From assembly GCA_947472995.1 (NCBI GenBank), contig CANJBO010000002.1, positions 53,283-117,282 of the forward strand: a DNA stretch of 64,000 bases, written 5' to 3'. The position numbers were made by a program, and so were the translations under genes. This document shows positions 27,741-38,302 of this stretch, piece by piece. Source of the stretch: Chloroflexota bacterium (GTDB taxonomy: Bacteria > Chloroflexota > Dehalococcoidia > UBA2979). The notes under the pieces were generated by a model, which had not been told where the DNA came from, did not search any database, and worked only from the letters and a program-made list of their open reading frames with translations. Position 1 is the first letter of the stretch. Each line of letters begins with the position of its first letter.

Positions 27741-30700
27741 CTACTCGCCGTCGAGCGCCTCGCCGGAGATGACGCGGTCGTAGAGCGCGCGGAGGCGGCG
27801 CGAGGGGGTGCTGCCGACCTCGTCGCGGAGGGCGTCGTGGAGGCGGCGGTAGGCGCGCGTCGCGAGGTCGAGGTGGCCGCGCTGGGCCTGCGCCTGCATC
27901 AGGCGGTACGTGGCGTCCTCGTTCAGCGGGTCGACGGCGATCACGGCCTCGGCCATCGTGACCGCCTCGATCGCGTCGCCGCGCCGCAGCGCATGCGCGG
28001 ACAGCGCGAGCATGCACGAGAGGTAGATCTCCTCGTACCGGAGGCGCGCGTCCTCGGCCCAGTCCGATTCGAACGAGGCGGCGAACGGGCCGCGGTACAG
28101 CCCGACGGCGCGCGACAGGCCGTCGCGCCACGCGGCGCTGCCCTGCTCGGCGCGCTCGGCCTCGGCGGTGTGCGCCTCGAACTCCTGCGCGTCGTAGGTG
28201 ATGTCGAACTCGGGGTTCACCTGGTAGCCACCGCTGGTCTGCACGACCACCTGCGGGTGGATCGCGCGGCGCAGGCGGTACAGCGTGCTGTGGAACGCGC
28301 TGTTCACCTGCTTCGGGCTGGCGTCCGGCCACAGCTCCAGCGCGATCTCCTCCTTGCGCAGCGGGCGCCCGCGCTGGAGCAGGTAGAAGAACAGCTCCTT
28401 GCTCCGCTCGCTGCGCCACTCGAGGTCGGCGACCGCGCGGCCGTCGATGGTGACGCGCGGGCCGCCGAAGGCCTCCGCGCGCACGCGGAAGACGCCGGGT
28501 GACTCCTCGGCCTGCGCCTCCGGGCGACGGAAGCGCGTGGAGATGCCGCGGAAGTACTCGCCGCCGATGCGCCGCACCGCGCCGTACTCCACGACGTCCG
28601 CGACCTGTCGCGCCTCGGCGAGCAGGAACTGGTCGTAGCCGAGCGTGGTGACGAGGGCGTGCACGCGTTCCAGGTGCTCGCCGGCCTGCGCGCGCCGGCG
28701 GCCGTGGTAGCAGGCGGCCGCGAGCAGCAGCTCGCCGATCGCCTGCTCGCGCGGGGCGCCGGAGTCGGTCGCGTGCTGGATCGCGCGCTCGAGGACCGGG
28801 ATCGCCTCGGCATGCGACTGCTCGCCGATGAGCGTCGCGCCGATGCCGGTGCCGAACCACGCCTGCTGCAGCAGCGCGCCCTCCTGCTCCGCGGAGCGCA
28901 GGCCGTGGTCCAGCAGCGTGCGCGCGCGCGCGTAGTCGCCGCGCTCGCGGTAGCACATCGCCAGCCCGTACGTGGCCTCGAGAATCAGCGCGGTGTCGTC
29001 GATCTCCTGCGCCTCGTGGATCGCGACCGTGTACAGCGTGATCGCGTTGTCGAGGTGGCCGAGGTCGCGCTCGACGGTCGCGAGGCCTTCTTTGCCGTAG
29101 GCCTCGTAGCGGGACTGCTCGATCGCGGCGGCGCGTTCGATGACCGCGCTGTACGTGTCGCGCGCGGTCTCCAGCTCGCCCAGCATGTGCTGCACGCCGC
29201 CCATGTTGTTCATCGTCGCGATCTGCGCCTGCGGCTCGGCGAGCATGCGCCAGCGGCGCTGCGCCGCGGTGAACTCCGACATCGAGTCCGCGAGCGATCC
29301 GAGGTGGTACTGGACGATGCCCAGCGAGTCATGCGCCTCGGCGGCACGGTGGTCGTCGTGCAGCTCCTCGAAGCGACGTGCGGCGGAGACGAAGCGCTCC
29401 TGCGCGGGGATGAACTGGCCGCTGCGGCCGAGCGTGATGCCCTCCTCGAGGTCCATCTCCGCGTACAGCGGGTCGTCCTCGTCGACATGCTCCATCGCCA
29501 GCGTGCGCGCGCGGCGGCTCGCCTCCAGCGCGTCGACGAGGTGGCCCATGCCGCGCAGCGCGATGCCGCGGTAGAGCGCGGCGCGCACGCGCTGCTCGGG
29601 CTCCAGCGGGCGCTCCTCGAGCGTGTCGAGGCGGCTCACGCACTCCTGCCCCTTGCCGAGCTTCGAGGCGAGCCGCGCGCGCGTCAGGCCGAGGTCGACC
29701 TCGTGGTCGAGCACCTGCGAAGGCAGCCGGTCCAGCCAGTCGGCGAGCGTCGTCCACTCGCCGCGCTGGTAGAGGCCCTCGCGCAGGTCGTACAGCTCCT
29801 GCACGACACCGGGCCAGTCGCGCGCCTCGATCGACAGTTCGACCGCGTCGACGGTGCGGCCGCGGCGCGCGCAGACGGCCGCGGCGTTGCGACGCAGGTC
29901 CAGCAGCCGCGAGGGCGCCTCGCGCTCGAGGCGCAGCAGCAGGTGCGAGCGCACCAGCGCGTGCATGCGGTACCACTCGCCACCGCCATCCTCGGCGCTG
30001 GCCGGGCTGTCGAGGCGCGCGAGGAAGTGGTTGGTCTGCTCGAGGCTGCGCAGCGTCGCGCCGGCGCGCTCTTGCCCGGTCAGCTCCTGCGCGAACTCGC
30101 GGTCGAACATCGGCAGCACGGCGCACGCCTGGAGCAGCGCGACCTCGTCCTCGTCGAGGTGCTCGAGGACCTCACGGTCGATGAACTGCTCCAGCACGAA
30201 CTGGAGATCGGAGTCGGCGCCGAAGGGGCGCGCCGGGTCGTAGTGGTCCGCCATCACCGCCAGCGCGGCGGCCCAGCCGTCGGCCCGGCGGATCATCGCC
30301 TCGCGCGCGACGGCGTCCTGCACGCCCGACAGCTCAAGGAACGCCGTCGCCTCCTCGCGCGTGAAGACGAGGTCGCGCGCGACGACGGAGAGCGCGCGGC
30401 GCTGCGTCGTGAGGCGCGCGAGCGATCCCAGCGCCGGCCACGTGCGCGAGAGCACGTACAGCCGCAGGTTCATCGGCACCGCGCGCACCACGGCGTCGAC
30501 GACGGCCATCGCCTCGGGCGCATCGTCGAGGGCGTGGAGGTCGTCGATCACGAGCGCGAAGAGCGCGTCGACCTCCTGCTGCACGGCGCCGGCGAACTCC
30601 GCCGCCAGCGCCGGGGCGCTCCTCGGCGCAGCGCCCGTCTCCAGCCGCGCGGCGAGGTCGCCGAGCGCGGCGGGGAACGCCTGCCGCACCGCGCCGACGA

Positions 30701-31016
30701 GGTTCATCACGAGCGCCAGCGGGTCGGTGTCCTGCCGGTCCAGCGAGAGCCACGCGACGGGGAGCTCGGCCTCGGCGCACCAGTCGACGGCGAGCGTGGA
30801 CTTGCCGTACCCGGCGGGCGCGCTGACCACGGTGACGTCGAAGTCGAGCGCGGTGCTCATGATCGAGAGCAGCCGCTCGCGGCGGACGGTGTCGTGGCGG
30901 CGGCGCGGCGGGACGAGCTTCGGCAGGAACAGCCGCGTCGAGGCACGCGGAGACGCCGGGGCGGGCGCCTCGGACGGGTCGTGGTCTGGCGTCGGGTCGG
31001 CCGGAGGGGCGGTCAC
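27741..31016 (-). CDS. Large ATPase/TPR transcriptional regulator with C-terminal BTAD domain (SARP/MalT-like)
   Basis: Walker A VVSAPAGYGKSTLAVDWC; TPR region; C-terminal RVTIDGRAVADLEWRSERSKELFFYLLQRGRPLRKEEIALELWPDASPKQVNSAFHSTLYRLRRAI wHTH-BTAD; GTG start 31016. Confidence 0.88.
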   Translation of the reverse strand: MTAPPADPTPDHDPSEAPAPASPRASTRLFLPKLVPPRRRHDTVRRERLLSIMSTALDFDVTVVSAPAGYGKSTLAVDWCAEAELPVAWLSLDRQDTDPLALVMNLVGAVRQAFPAALGDLAARLETGAAPRSAPALAAEFAGAVQQEVDALFALVIDDLHALDDAPEAMAVVDAVVRAVPMNLRLYVLSRTWPALGSLARLTTQRRALSVVARDLVFTREEATAFLELSGVQDAVAREAMIRRADGWAAALAVMADHYDPARPFGADSDLQFVLEQFIDREVLEHLDEDEVALLQACAVLPMFDREFAQELTGQERAGATLRSLEQTNHFLARLDSPASAEDGGGEWYRMHALVRSHLLLRLEREAPSRLLDLRRNAAAVCARRGRTVDAVELSIEARDWPGVVQELYDLREGLYQRGEWTTLADWLDRLPSQVLDHEVDLGLTRARLASKLGKGQECVSRLDTLEERPLEPEQRVRAALYRGIALRGMGHLVDALEASRRARTLAMEHVDEDDPLYAEMDLEEGITLGRSGQFIPAQERFVSAARRFEELHDDHRAAEAHDSLGIVQYHLGSLADSMSEFTAAQRRWRMLAEPQAQIATMNNMGGVQHMLGELETARDTYSAVIERAAAIEQSRYEAYGKEGLATVERDLGHLDNAITLYTVAIHEAQEIDDTALILEATYGLAMCYRERGDYARARTLLDHGLRSAEQEGALLQQAWFGTGIGATLIGEQSHAEAIPVLERAIQHATDSGAPREQAIGELLLAAACYHGRRRAQAGEHLERVHALVTTLGYDQFLLAEARQVADVVEYGAVRRIGGEYFRGISTRFRRPEAQAEESPGVFRVRAEAFGGPRVTIDGRAVADLEWRSERSKELFFYLLQRGRPLRKEEIALELWPDASPKQVNSAFHSTLYRLRRAIHPQVVVQTSGGYQVNPEFDITYDAQEFEAHTAEAERAEQGSAAWRDGLSRAVGLYRGPFAASFESDWAEDARLRYEEIYLSCMLALSAHALRRGDAIEAVTMAEAVIAVDPLNEDATYRLMQAQAQRGHLDLATRAYRRLHDALRDEVGSTPSRRLRALYDRVISGEALDGE

Positions 31017-31131
31017 CGGGGCATCATAGGACGCTGGCTCTCGCCCTGTGCTCGCCACGCGTCCGCCGTTACCCTGCCTCGTGGGCGCGAAACCACCCAC
31101 CCCCGCCGGTCACGTCGAGGACGGAGTCGAG

Positions 31132-31797
31132 ATGAACACGGCATCGACGCTTCCGGGCGGGCTGGACGAGGCGGAGTTCCTCCGCGCCTACGCGACCCAC
31201 GCGCTGCGCAAGCCGCAGATCGTCGCGGACAACGTGCTCACCGGCATCTTCCTCACCGAGGTCCGCTACCGCGGCGCGCTGACCGCCCTCCTCGTGCAGG
31301 AGGCCGTCGAGGCCGCGCGACGCCTCGCTGCGGTGTGGGTCGCGCTGACCGACCGCACGCGCCCCGTCGCGCGCACGCTCGCGGGGCCGCTCCCCGGCAC
31401 GGACGACTGGCTGCGCTTCGCCGCCGCCGTCGAGGAGGCGGCGCTCGCGGAGCAGCCCGCCGCGCTGCTGCGCGCGATGGCGATCGACGACAGCGCGCTC
31501 GAGAGCGCCGAGGACCTGTGCGCCTTCACCGGCCTCGCCCGGTTCGAGGTGCCGCTGCGCGTGTACGAGGCGGGCCCGCCCGCGGCGACCGTCCTCGGCA
31601 GCGCGCCCGGCACGCTGCTGCTCTCCAGCACCGCGCTCCCCAGCACCGCGCTCGCGGGCGCGCCCGTGGAAGCGCGCATGTCGCTGTCGGACGAGCAGAT
31701 CATCGCCCTCGGCGACGCGGCCGGCGACTTCAGCTCGTGGGCCGGCGACTTCCTCGGCGCGTACATCGAGGCGCGCGGCCCGGCGGGGGCGCGCTAG
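31132..31797 (+). CDS. Hypothetical protein (221 aa)
   Basis: Intact ORF convergent with a TrmH-family gene; no family recognised. Confidence 0.65.
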   Translation: MNTASTLPGGLDEAEFLRAYATHALRKPQIVADNVLTGIFLTEVRYRGALTALLVQEAVEAARRLAAVWVALTDRTRPVARTLAGPLPGTDDWLRFAAAVEEAALAEQPAALLRAMAIDDSALESAEDLCAFTGLARFEVPLRVYEAGPPAATVLGSAPGTLLLSSTALPSTALAGAPVEARMSLSDEQIIALGDAAGDFSSWAGDFLGAYIEARGPAGAR

Positions 31798-32513
31798 CCG
31801 GCGAGCGTGGCGATCATGATGCCGGCGGCGACGGCGACATTGAGCGAGGTCACGGCGTCGCCCTGCGGCGCAACCTGGCAGACCTCGTCGCACGTCTCCA
31901 GCGTGAGGCGGCGCAGGCCGTCCTCCTCGTTGCCCAGCACCAGCAGCCACGGGCGGTCGCGCGGGATGTCCTGCACGCCGCGCTCCGCGTGCTCCGAGGA
32001 GCCGAGAATCCACAGCCCCGCCGCCTTCGCGGCTTCGAGCGCGCGGCGCAGGTTCGTCTCGATCGCGAACGGGACCGCCTCGACGCCGCCGCTGGCGACG
32101 TCGTAGACGACGGCGGAAAGCGGTGCGGCGCGGTCCGCGGTCATGACGATGCCGCGCACGCCGAAGAACGCCGCGCTGCGGAAGATCGAGCCGACGTTGT
32201 GCGGGTCCTGGATCGAGTCGAGTGCGAGCCACAGCCCCGCGCGGTGCTCGCCCGCGTACAGCGCGTCGAGGCCCACCGGCGCGCGCTCCTTCACCGACGC
32301 CTCGGGGCCGGCACGGCCGCCCTCGCGCTCGCGGCGGCGCGGATCGGCGCGCTCATCCTCGACGATCGGGGTGCCGAACTGCCGCGCCTGCGCGGCGACG
32401 CGCTCCCAGCCGCCCGGGGCGCGACCGCCCGGCAGGCGCACGCTGAACACGTCGGCCGGCCGAGAGGCGAACGTGGCGAGGACGGCGTGAGGATTGCGCA
32501 GCGCGAGCGTCAT
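31794..32513 (-). CDS. TrmH/SpoU family RNA methyltransferase (RlmB-like)
   Basis: LALDSIQDPHNVGSIFRSAAFFGVRGIVMT; LVLGNEEDGL; VAPQGDAVTSLNVAVAAGIMI. Confidence 0.93.
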   Translation of the reverse strand: MTLALRNPHAVLATFASRPADVFSVRLPGGRAPGGWERVAAQARQFGTPIVEDERADPRRREREGGRAGPEASVKERAPVGLDALYAGEHRAGLWLALDSIQDPHNVGSIFRSAAFFGVRGIVMTADRAAPLSAVVYDVASGGVEAVPFAIETNLRRALEAAKAAGLWILGSSEHAERGVQDIPRDRPWLLVLGNEEDGLRRLTLETCDEVCQVAPQGDAVTSLNVAVAAGIMIATLAG

Positions 32514-32566
32514 GCCTCGCACGGTAGCGCACGCGCGGGCCTCGACAAACGAGCGGACAAACGAAC

Positions 32567-32589
32567 AGCGGCGCCGGATGGCGCCGCTG
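32567..32589 (-). terminator. Terminator downstream of the aldo/keto reductase
   Basis: CAGCGGCGCCggatGGCGCCGCTG, T-rich on the minus side. Confidence 0.75.
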
Positions 32590-32616
32590 TCGCGGTCGAT
32601 GCGAGCAGCGCGAGGG

Positions 32617-33552
32617 CTAGCCCTTCGTGATCGCGTCCACCTCGGCCATCTCCTCGGGCGTCAGGCGCCACTCGGCGGCGGCGGCGTTGGCGCGGACCTG
32701 CTCCGGCTTCGTCGCGCCGGCGATCACGCTGCCGACGAACGGCTGCGATGCGAGCCACGAGAACGCCAGCTCGAGCAGCGAGTGGCCGTGGGCGGTCGCC
32801 CACTCCTCGAGCTGCTGCGCGGTGGCGAGGTTCTGCTCGTTGAGGAACCGGCTGCTGTTCGCGCCGCTGGCAAGGCGCGTGCCGGCGGGCGCGTCCTGGC
32901 CCGGGCGGTACTTGCCGGTGAGCATGCCGCTGGCCAGCGGGTAGTACGGGAGCAGGCTCTGGCCGTACTGCTTCAGCGCCGGCACGTGCTCCGGCTCGAT
33001 CTCGCGGTTGAGGAGGCTGTACTCCATCTGCGAGGTGATGAACGGGACGTAGTGCGCGTGCCGCGCGGTCAGCTCGGCCTCCGCGACCTGCCACCCGGCG
33101 TAGTTGGAGGAGCCGATGTAGCGCACCTTGCCGGCCGACACCACGTCGTCCAGCGCGCGCAGGGTCTCCTCGATCGGGGTGCGGGAGTCGGGGCGGTGCA
33201 TCTGGTAGAGGTCGATGTAGTCGGTCTGGAGGCGGCGAAGCGAGTCGTCCACGGCCTGCATGATCCAGCGACGCGAGCCGCCGGACTTCGCGGGCGAGCC
33301 CATCGGCATGCCGAACTTCGTCGCGATGATCGCCTCGTGGCGGCGGCCCTTGAGCGCCTCGCCGAAGAACTCCTCCGACTTGCCGCCGCCGCCGTAGACG
33401 TCCGCCTCGTCGAAGAAGTTGATGCCGGCGTCCAGCGCCTCGTTCACGACCAGCGCGGTGGCGTCGGCGTCCATGCGCCCGCCGAAGTTGTTGGTGCCGA
33501 TGCCGACGATCGAGACCTGGAGGCCGGACCGGCCCAGGTTGCGGTATTCCAT
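32617..33552 (-). CDS. Aldo/keto reductase
   Basis: [55 protein letters not shown]. Confidence 0.95.
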   Translation of the reverse strand: MEYRNLGRSGLQVSIVGIGTNNFGGRMDADATALVVNEALDAGINFFDEADVYGGGGKSEEFFGEALKGRRHEAIIATKFGMPMGSPAKSGGSRRWIMQAVDDSLRRLQTDYIDLYQMHRPDSRTPIEETLRALDDVVSAGKVRYIGSSNYAGWQVAEAELTARHAHYVPFITSQMEYSLLNREIEPEHVPALKQYGQSLLPYYPLASGMLTGKYRPGQDAPAGTRLASGANSSRFLNEQNLATAQQLEEWATAHGHSLLELAFSWLASQPFVGSVIAGATKPEQVRANAAAAEWRLTPEEMAEVDAITKG

Positions 33553-33718
33553 CTGTCGCGTCCCCTATCCGTACGTGTTGCAGCATCCCCGCGGTGCGCG
33601 CGTGGAGGTACGGCGTGCGCCGTGCCTGTGTGAGCCGGGCGTGTGCCCGGTTGGGAGCGCCGAGTATACCCCCGGAATGTGACAGCCCCGCGCGGCGTTA
33701 TCACGTCGCGCATATCGG

Positions 33719-34228
33719 CTAGTCGGTGGTCTTCTGGGTCTTCTTGAGCTCGCGCTCCGCCTTGAGGGCCGCCTGCTTGGCGCGCTCCTCGACACGAGAG
33801 CCCTTCGAGCGGGACATCCGCTGCTTGATCTCGCCCTCCTTGCGGGCGACGTCGTTGAAGAGCTGGGGGCGCTCCTCGTTCGGACCGACCTTCGACTTGA
33901 CCTCCTGCAGCAGCTCGTACTGCTCGAGGTCCTCGATGCCGGGGGCCGCGACGCCCTTCTTCTCCTCGAGCTCCGGGTGGGTGTACCCGTCGGTCGAGTA
34001 GGTGATGCCCTGCGAGACCTTCTTGCCGAAGTGGTAGTAGGAGCCGTCGTCGGGGATGCGGCGCGCGTAGCCGTCGCGGTAGGTGAACGTCGCGAAGTCC
34101 TTGGAGAGGATGCGCTTCGACTCCGTGTCGCATTCCGGGCAGGGCTGGTCCATCGTCGCCTGGCGCAACGGGCGGAGCAGTTCGAAGACGCCGTTGCAGT
34201 CGGCGCAGTAGTACTCGTAGAGCGGCAT
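33719..34228 (-). CDS. FmdB family zinc ribbon protein
   Basis: MPLYEYYCADCNGVFELLRPLRQATMDQPCPECDTESKRI. Confidence 0.88.
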   Translation of the reverse strand: MPLYEYYCADCNGVFELLRPLRQATMDQPCPECDTESKRILSKDFATFTYRDGYARRIPDDGSYYHFGKKVSQGITYSTDGYTHPELEEKKGVAAPGIEDLEQYELLQEVKSKVGPNEERPQLFNDVARKEGEIKQRMSRSKGSRVEERAKQAALKAERELKKTQKTTD

Positions 34229-34392
34229 GTGTGGGTCCCTCCCCTGGTCGCCCCAGTCTATCCGAGATGCGGCACCCCGAGATACAGGTGTGATACGCCA
34301 CCGATCGACCGCGCGGATGCCTCGACGCGCGCGGGCGGCGCATGACGCATCCCCCGTCCGGCTGCGATGATGGGTGCGAGGAGCGAGATCAC

Positions 34393-34635
34393 ATGTCGTT
34401 TTATGTCACCGGCGGGATGTACGAGAACACCCGGTTCGAGCGGCTGACCCGACGCGACCCGCACAGCGGCCCCTTCGAGACGTACGAGGACGCGCTGGAG
34501 AACTGGTCGGAGCGCTCCCGCGCGACCATCGACATCGCGACCGTCCGCTACCAGATCGTCGAGGCCGACTCCGACGAGGACGTCGCGCGCGACAACACGA
34601 GGAACCACACGACGCCCGAGCACGCGGAGCAGTAG
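34393..34635 (+). CDS. DUF4170-like small protein
   Basis: FYVTGGMYENTRFERL...GPFETYEDALENWSERSRATIDIATVRYQIVEAD. Confidence 0.6.
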   Translation: MSFYVTGGMYENTRFERLTRRDPHSGPFETYEDALENWSERSRATIDIATVRYQIVEADSDEDVARDNTRNHTTPEHAEQ

Positions 34636-34705
34636 CCCACGCAGCCTCGCGGGGGACGCGCGCGTATCGGGCGATCTCGGTAGGATGCGGGCGGGGAGGT
34701 GCGAG

Positions 34706-34942
34706 ATGAAGCCACACGCCGGCAAGGCCGACTACGACGCCGCATTCAAGGGGTTCCACTACCCGATCTCGCGCGCCGCGGTCGTGACCAGCGGACGCGA
34801 CAAGGGTGGCATCGACCGCGAGGTCGGCCACATCCTCTCCCTGCTCCCCAACCGTCGCTACAACGACGAGGACGACCTGAAGGAAGCCGTGCGTGGCGTC
34901 TACCGCGCGCAGGGCGTCGAAGAGACCGCGCTCCCGATCTAG
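34706..34942 (+). CDS. DUF2795-like small protein
   Basis: YPISRAAVVTSGRDKGGIDREVGHILSLLPNRRYNDEDDLKEAVRGVY. Confidence 0.6.
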   Translation: MKPHAGKADYDAAFKGFHYPISRAAVVTSGRDKGGIDREVGHILSLLPNRRYNDEDDLKEAVRGVYRAQGVEETALPI

Positions 34943-34970
34943 CGCGTTCCCGGCCCATCGAGGCAGCACG

Positions 34971-34997
34971 AGAGAGGGCCCCATCGTGGCCCTCTCT
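34971..34997. terminator. Bidirectional terminator
   Basis: AGAGAGGGCCccatcgtGGCCCTCTCT. Confidence 0.8.
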
Positions 34998-35033
34998 GTC
35001 TGTGTGCTCGGTCTGGGCGCTCGTGGGCGCGGG

Positions 35034-35669
35034 CTAGCTGTCGATCGAGACCAGCTCCACCTCGAAGGTGAGGGCCTTGCCGGCGAGCTCGTGGTTCGCG
35101 TCCACGGTGACGGACTCGGCGGAGATCGCGGTCACGACCGCGGGGCGCCCGCCGAGCGAGACGGTCTGGCCCACGGCGAGACCGGTCGGCGCCTGCGCGG
35201 CGGGGACGTTGACGATCAGGTCGTCGCGGCGCTCGCCGTAGGCGTCCTTCGCCTCCATGCGGACCTTCTTGCTCTCGCCCACCTTCAGGCCAGTCACGGC
35301 CTGGTCGAAGCCGGCGATCACGTCGCCCGCGCCGACCGTGAACTGGAGCGGCGCGCGCCCCTTCGAGGAGTCGAACTCCGTGCCGTCATCCAGCGTGCCG
35401 CGGTAGTTCACCGAGACCTTGTCGCCTGCCTTGACCATCCGGCCCTCCTGTCCCGCCTTCGGCGTCCCCTTCGGACCGCCGTTCAACACCCCCGTGGGGG
35501 TCCCTGCGCCGACCGCCGCGCCGCCGGCCGCCTGCGTGGCGGTCGCCGTGCCGGTGGTCGACGTGCCGTTCGCGCCGCGGCCGCACCCGGCGAGCGCGAG
35601 CGCCAGCACCGTCACGACGATGGCGCCCTGGCCCGCGCGCTTGAGATCGCGAAATCGACTGATCTTCAT
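35034..35669 (-). CDS. FKBP-type peptidyl-prolyl isomerase lipoprotein (SlyD-like)
   Basis: LAGCGRG lipobox; GDKVSVNYRGTLDDGTEFDSSKGRAPLQFTVGAGDVIAGFDQAVTGLKVGESKKV. Confidence 0.92.
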   Translation of the reverse strand: MKISRFRDLKRAGQGAIVVTVLALALAGCGRGANGTSTTGTATATQAAGGAAVGAGTPTGVLNGGPKGTPKAGQEGRMVKAGDKVSVNYRGTLDDGTEFDSSKGRAPLQFTVGAGDVIAGFDQAVTGLKVGESKKVRMEAKDAYGERRDDLIVNVPAAQAPTGLAVGQTVSLGGRPAVVTAISAESVTVDANHELAGKALTFEVELVSIDS

Positions 35670-35759
35670 CGTTCAACCGTACCGCAGCGCGGGCGCATCG
35701 TCCCTCCGGCGGGGCGTCCGAGGTGACGCGTGGGGCCGGCGGCGCGTAGGCTCGTGCGC

Positions 35760-36347
35760 ATGGCACCCGATCCGCTGAACCTCCTCTGGCTCGACCTCGA
35801 GATGACCGGCCTCGAGCCGGACCGGCACGTGATCATCGAGATCGCGTCGCTGGTGACGAACGCGCAGCTCGAGATTCTCGCAGAGGGGCCGGTGTTCGCG
35901 ATCCGGCGCACGGAGGAGCAGCTCTCGCTGATGGACGCGTGGAACCGCGGCACGCACGGCGCCTCCGGCCTCCTCAAGCGCATCGCCGATGCGAGCGTGG
36001 AGGTCGAGGAGGCCGAGCGCGAGACGCTGGCGTTCATGCGGAAGTGGGTGCTGAAGGGCCAGTCGCCGCTCGCGGGCAACTCGATCGCGCAGGACCGCCG
36101 CTTCCTGCGGCGCGAGATGCCGAAGGTGGACGAGTTCCTGCACTACCGGAACGTGGACGTGAGCACCGTGAAGGAGCTCGTCCGCCGCTGGTACCCCGAC
36201 CTCAAGCCGCCCGAGAAGAAGCAGGCGCACCAGGCGCTGGACGACATCCGCGAGAGCGTCGAGGAGCTGCGCTGGTACCGCCAGCACGTGTTCCTGCCGC
36301 TCCCCTTCCCCGCTGCCGAGCCCACGCCGGAGACGCCGACCGCCTGA
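35760..36347 (+). CDS. orn: Oligoribonuclease
   Basis: LLWLDLEMTGLEPDRHVIIEIASLVTNAQLEILAEGP; NSIAQDRRFL; HQALDDIRESVEELRWY. Confidence 0.95.
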   Translation: MAPDPLNLLWLDLEMTGLEPDRHVIIEIASLVTNAQLEILAEGPVFAIRRTEEQLSLMDAWNRGTHGASGLLKRIADASVEVEEAERETLAFMRKWVLKGQSPLAGNSIAQDRRFLRREMPKVDEFLHYRNVDVSTVKELVRRWYPDLKPPEKKQAHQALDDIRESVEELRWYRQHVFLPLPFPAAEPTPETPTA

Positions 36348-36399
36348 CCTCGGCATCGGCGGCCACGCTGCCGATACTCATGGCGTGCGGAGCGGTGCC

Positions 36400-36867
36400 A
36401 TGAGCGCGTCTGAGTCCTCGATTGTCCCGGTGTCGGCGCTGATGTCGGCGCCCGTCGTGTCGGTCGCGCCGGAGGCGACCCTCGCCGATGCGCGCGCGAC
36501 GATGACCGCGTACCGCGTCCACCACCTGCTGGTGCGCGACCGCGGGCGCATCGTCGGGATCATCTCGGACCGCGACATCGCGCACCGGCTGAGCCCGGCG
36601 GCGGAGCGTGGCCTCGCCTCCCGCCACGACGACGAGGCGATGCAGCGACGTGTGCTGCAGGTGGCGACGTTCGCGCTGATCACGATCCCCGGCACGGCGA
36701 GCATCGAGGAAGCAGCTGCGCGCATCCTCGAACGAAACGTCTCCGCGCTCCCCGTGGTGGACGAGGCGGGACAGGTCGTGGGGATCGTCACGACGCGCGA
36801 TCTGCTGCGCGGGATGCTCGCGTGCGTGCTGCCGCAGGCGGCGCCCCGCGCGAGCGACGCCGCGTAG
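36400..36867 (+). CDS. CBS domain-containing protein
   Basis: VSALMSAPVVSVAPEATLADARATMTAYRVHHLLVRDRGRIVGIISDRDI; two CBS motifs. Confidence 0.93.
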   Translation: MSASESSIVPVSALMSAPVVSVAPEATLADARATMTAYRVHHLLVRDRGRIVGIISDRDIAHRLSPAAERGLASRHDDEAMQRRVLQVATFALITIPGTASIEEAAARILERNVSALPVVDEAGQVVGIVTTRDLLRGMLACVLPQAAPRASDAA

Positions 36868-36886
36868 CCCTCGCGCGAATCGCGCG

Positions 36887-37810
36887 CTAGGCGGGTGCGA
36901 ACGCCTTGCGCAGCAGCGTGGTCGCCGTCTCGACGGCACGCATCCCCTCGGGGAAGCGGTGCGCGTTGACGAAGAACGCATGCACCTGCCCCGCGAAGCA
37001 CTCGGACTCCACCGGCACGCCCGCGGCGCGCAGCGCGTCAGCGTAGGCGTTGCCCTCGTCACGCAGCGGGTCGCACTCCGCGGTGATCACGTACGCCGGC
37101 GGCAGGCCCTCGAGGTTCTCCTGCTTCAGCGGCGAGACGTACGGGTCGGCGCGGTCGACGCCCTCGGGCGCGTACCGGTCCCAGTACCAGGCCATCGCGT
37201 CGCGGTTGAGGCCGAACTCGTTGGTGGCGTCGCGGTGGGACGCGGTGTCCATCGCGGCGTCGGTCACGGGGTAGACCAGCAGCTGGAACTTCAACGGGAT
37301 GCCGGCGCGGTCGCGCACCATCTGCGCGACCACCGCCGCGAGCGTCCCGCCCGCCGAGTCGCCGCCGACGGCGATGCGCTCGGAGTCGCCGCCGAAGCGC
37401 TTCGCGTTCTGGAACGCCCACACCACCGCGGCGTAGGCGTCGTCGCGGCCGGCCGGGTACGGGTGCTCCGGCGCGAGGCGGTAGTCGACGGAGATCACGA
37501 TGCACTGGCCGAGGCTGCACAGCCGCCGCGCCGTCGCGTCGGCGTGGTCGAGGGTGCCGGTGACCCAGCCGCCGCCGTGGTACCAGACGAGGATCGGCAG
37601 CCCGGGGTCCTCGCTCGGCCAGTAGAGGCGCACGGGCACGGGGCCATCCGGGCCGGCGACGGCCATGTCCGCCGTCTTGTGCACGTCCGGGCCGGCGGGC
37701 GGCGTGACGCGCGAGGCGCGCAGCGCCTCCGGCGTGCTGAGGTGCGTGGGCGGGTTACCGGTGGCGGCAACCTCGTCGAGCCAGGCCTGGGCGAGCGGGT
37801 CGATGGGCAT
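36887..37810 (-). CDS. Alpha/beta hydrolase (HSL-type esterase)
   Basis: VWYHGGGWVTG, VGGDSAGG, QVHAFF. Confidence 0.93.
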   Translation of the reverse strand: MPIDPLAQAWLDEVAATGNPPTHLSTPEALRASRVTPPAGPDVHKTADMAVAGPDGPVPVRLYWPSEDPGLPILVWYHGGGWVTGTLDHADATARRLCSLGQCIVISVDYRLAPEHPYPAGRDDAYAAVVWAFQNAKRFGGDSERIAVGGDSAGGTLAAVVAQMVRDRAGIPLKFQLLVYPVTDAAMDTASHRDATNEFGLNRDAMAWYWDRYAPEGVDRADPYVSPLKQENLEGLPPAYVITAECDPLRDEGNAYADALRAAGVPVESECFAGQVHAFFVNAHRFPEGMRAVETATTLLRKAFAPA

Positions 37811-38007
37811 GGACGTCCCCCGTCTGCGAGCAATCGCGAGCGTCCCCGGACGATACCCGCGCGCGCCTCGGCCTGTCACGCCGCGTGCGTCCGGGAGACG
37901 CGCATAACGAAAGCAATCCCCCCGGGCGCGCCGCGCGTACTAGTACCACCACCACGCGAAGGCGCGACAACCGCCCGGCGACCCCGCCGGGCCGAAGGAG
38001 ATGCGCG

Positions 38008-38235
38008 ATGAGCTGGTTCAGCCGTTCCAAGACGGACAAGAGTGGTGAGGCCCCCGCGAAGCCGGGCATGGCCAAGAACGACCCGCTGACCTGCACGCAC
38101 CAGGCCCTCGCCCCACGGTGGGACCGCGCCGAGGACATGGGCAAGACGGCGCTGGCGACCTCGTTCGTGTGCGAGAAGTGCCACCACCCGCTGACCCCGG
38201 ACGAGGGACGCGCGATCCTCGCGCTGCGCGCCTAG
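38008..38235 (+). CDS. Small putative zinc-binding protein
   Basis: DPLTCTHQALAPRWDRAEDMGKTALATSFVCEKCHHPL; C..H...CxxC pattern. Confidence 0.65.
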   Translation: MSWFSRSKTDKSGEAPAKPGMAKNDPLTCTHQALAPRWDRAEDMGKTALATSFVCEKCHHPLTPDEGRAILALRA

Positions 38236-38302
38236 CCCATCGAGGTTCGCTCGCCTCCCTGGCGTGCCGGATGGGCCTTCGCCCTTCCGGTACGCTAGGT
38301 GC

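Noticed and set aside
28659-32630. 1323-aa plus-strand ORF antisense to the SARP-like regulator
   Set aside because: Antisense shadow; no recognisable domain, biased composition.
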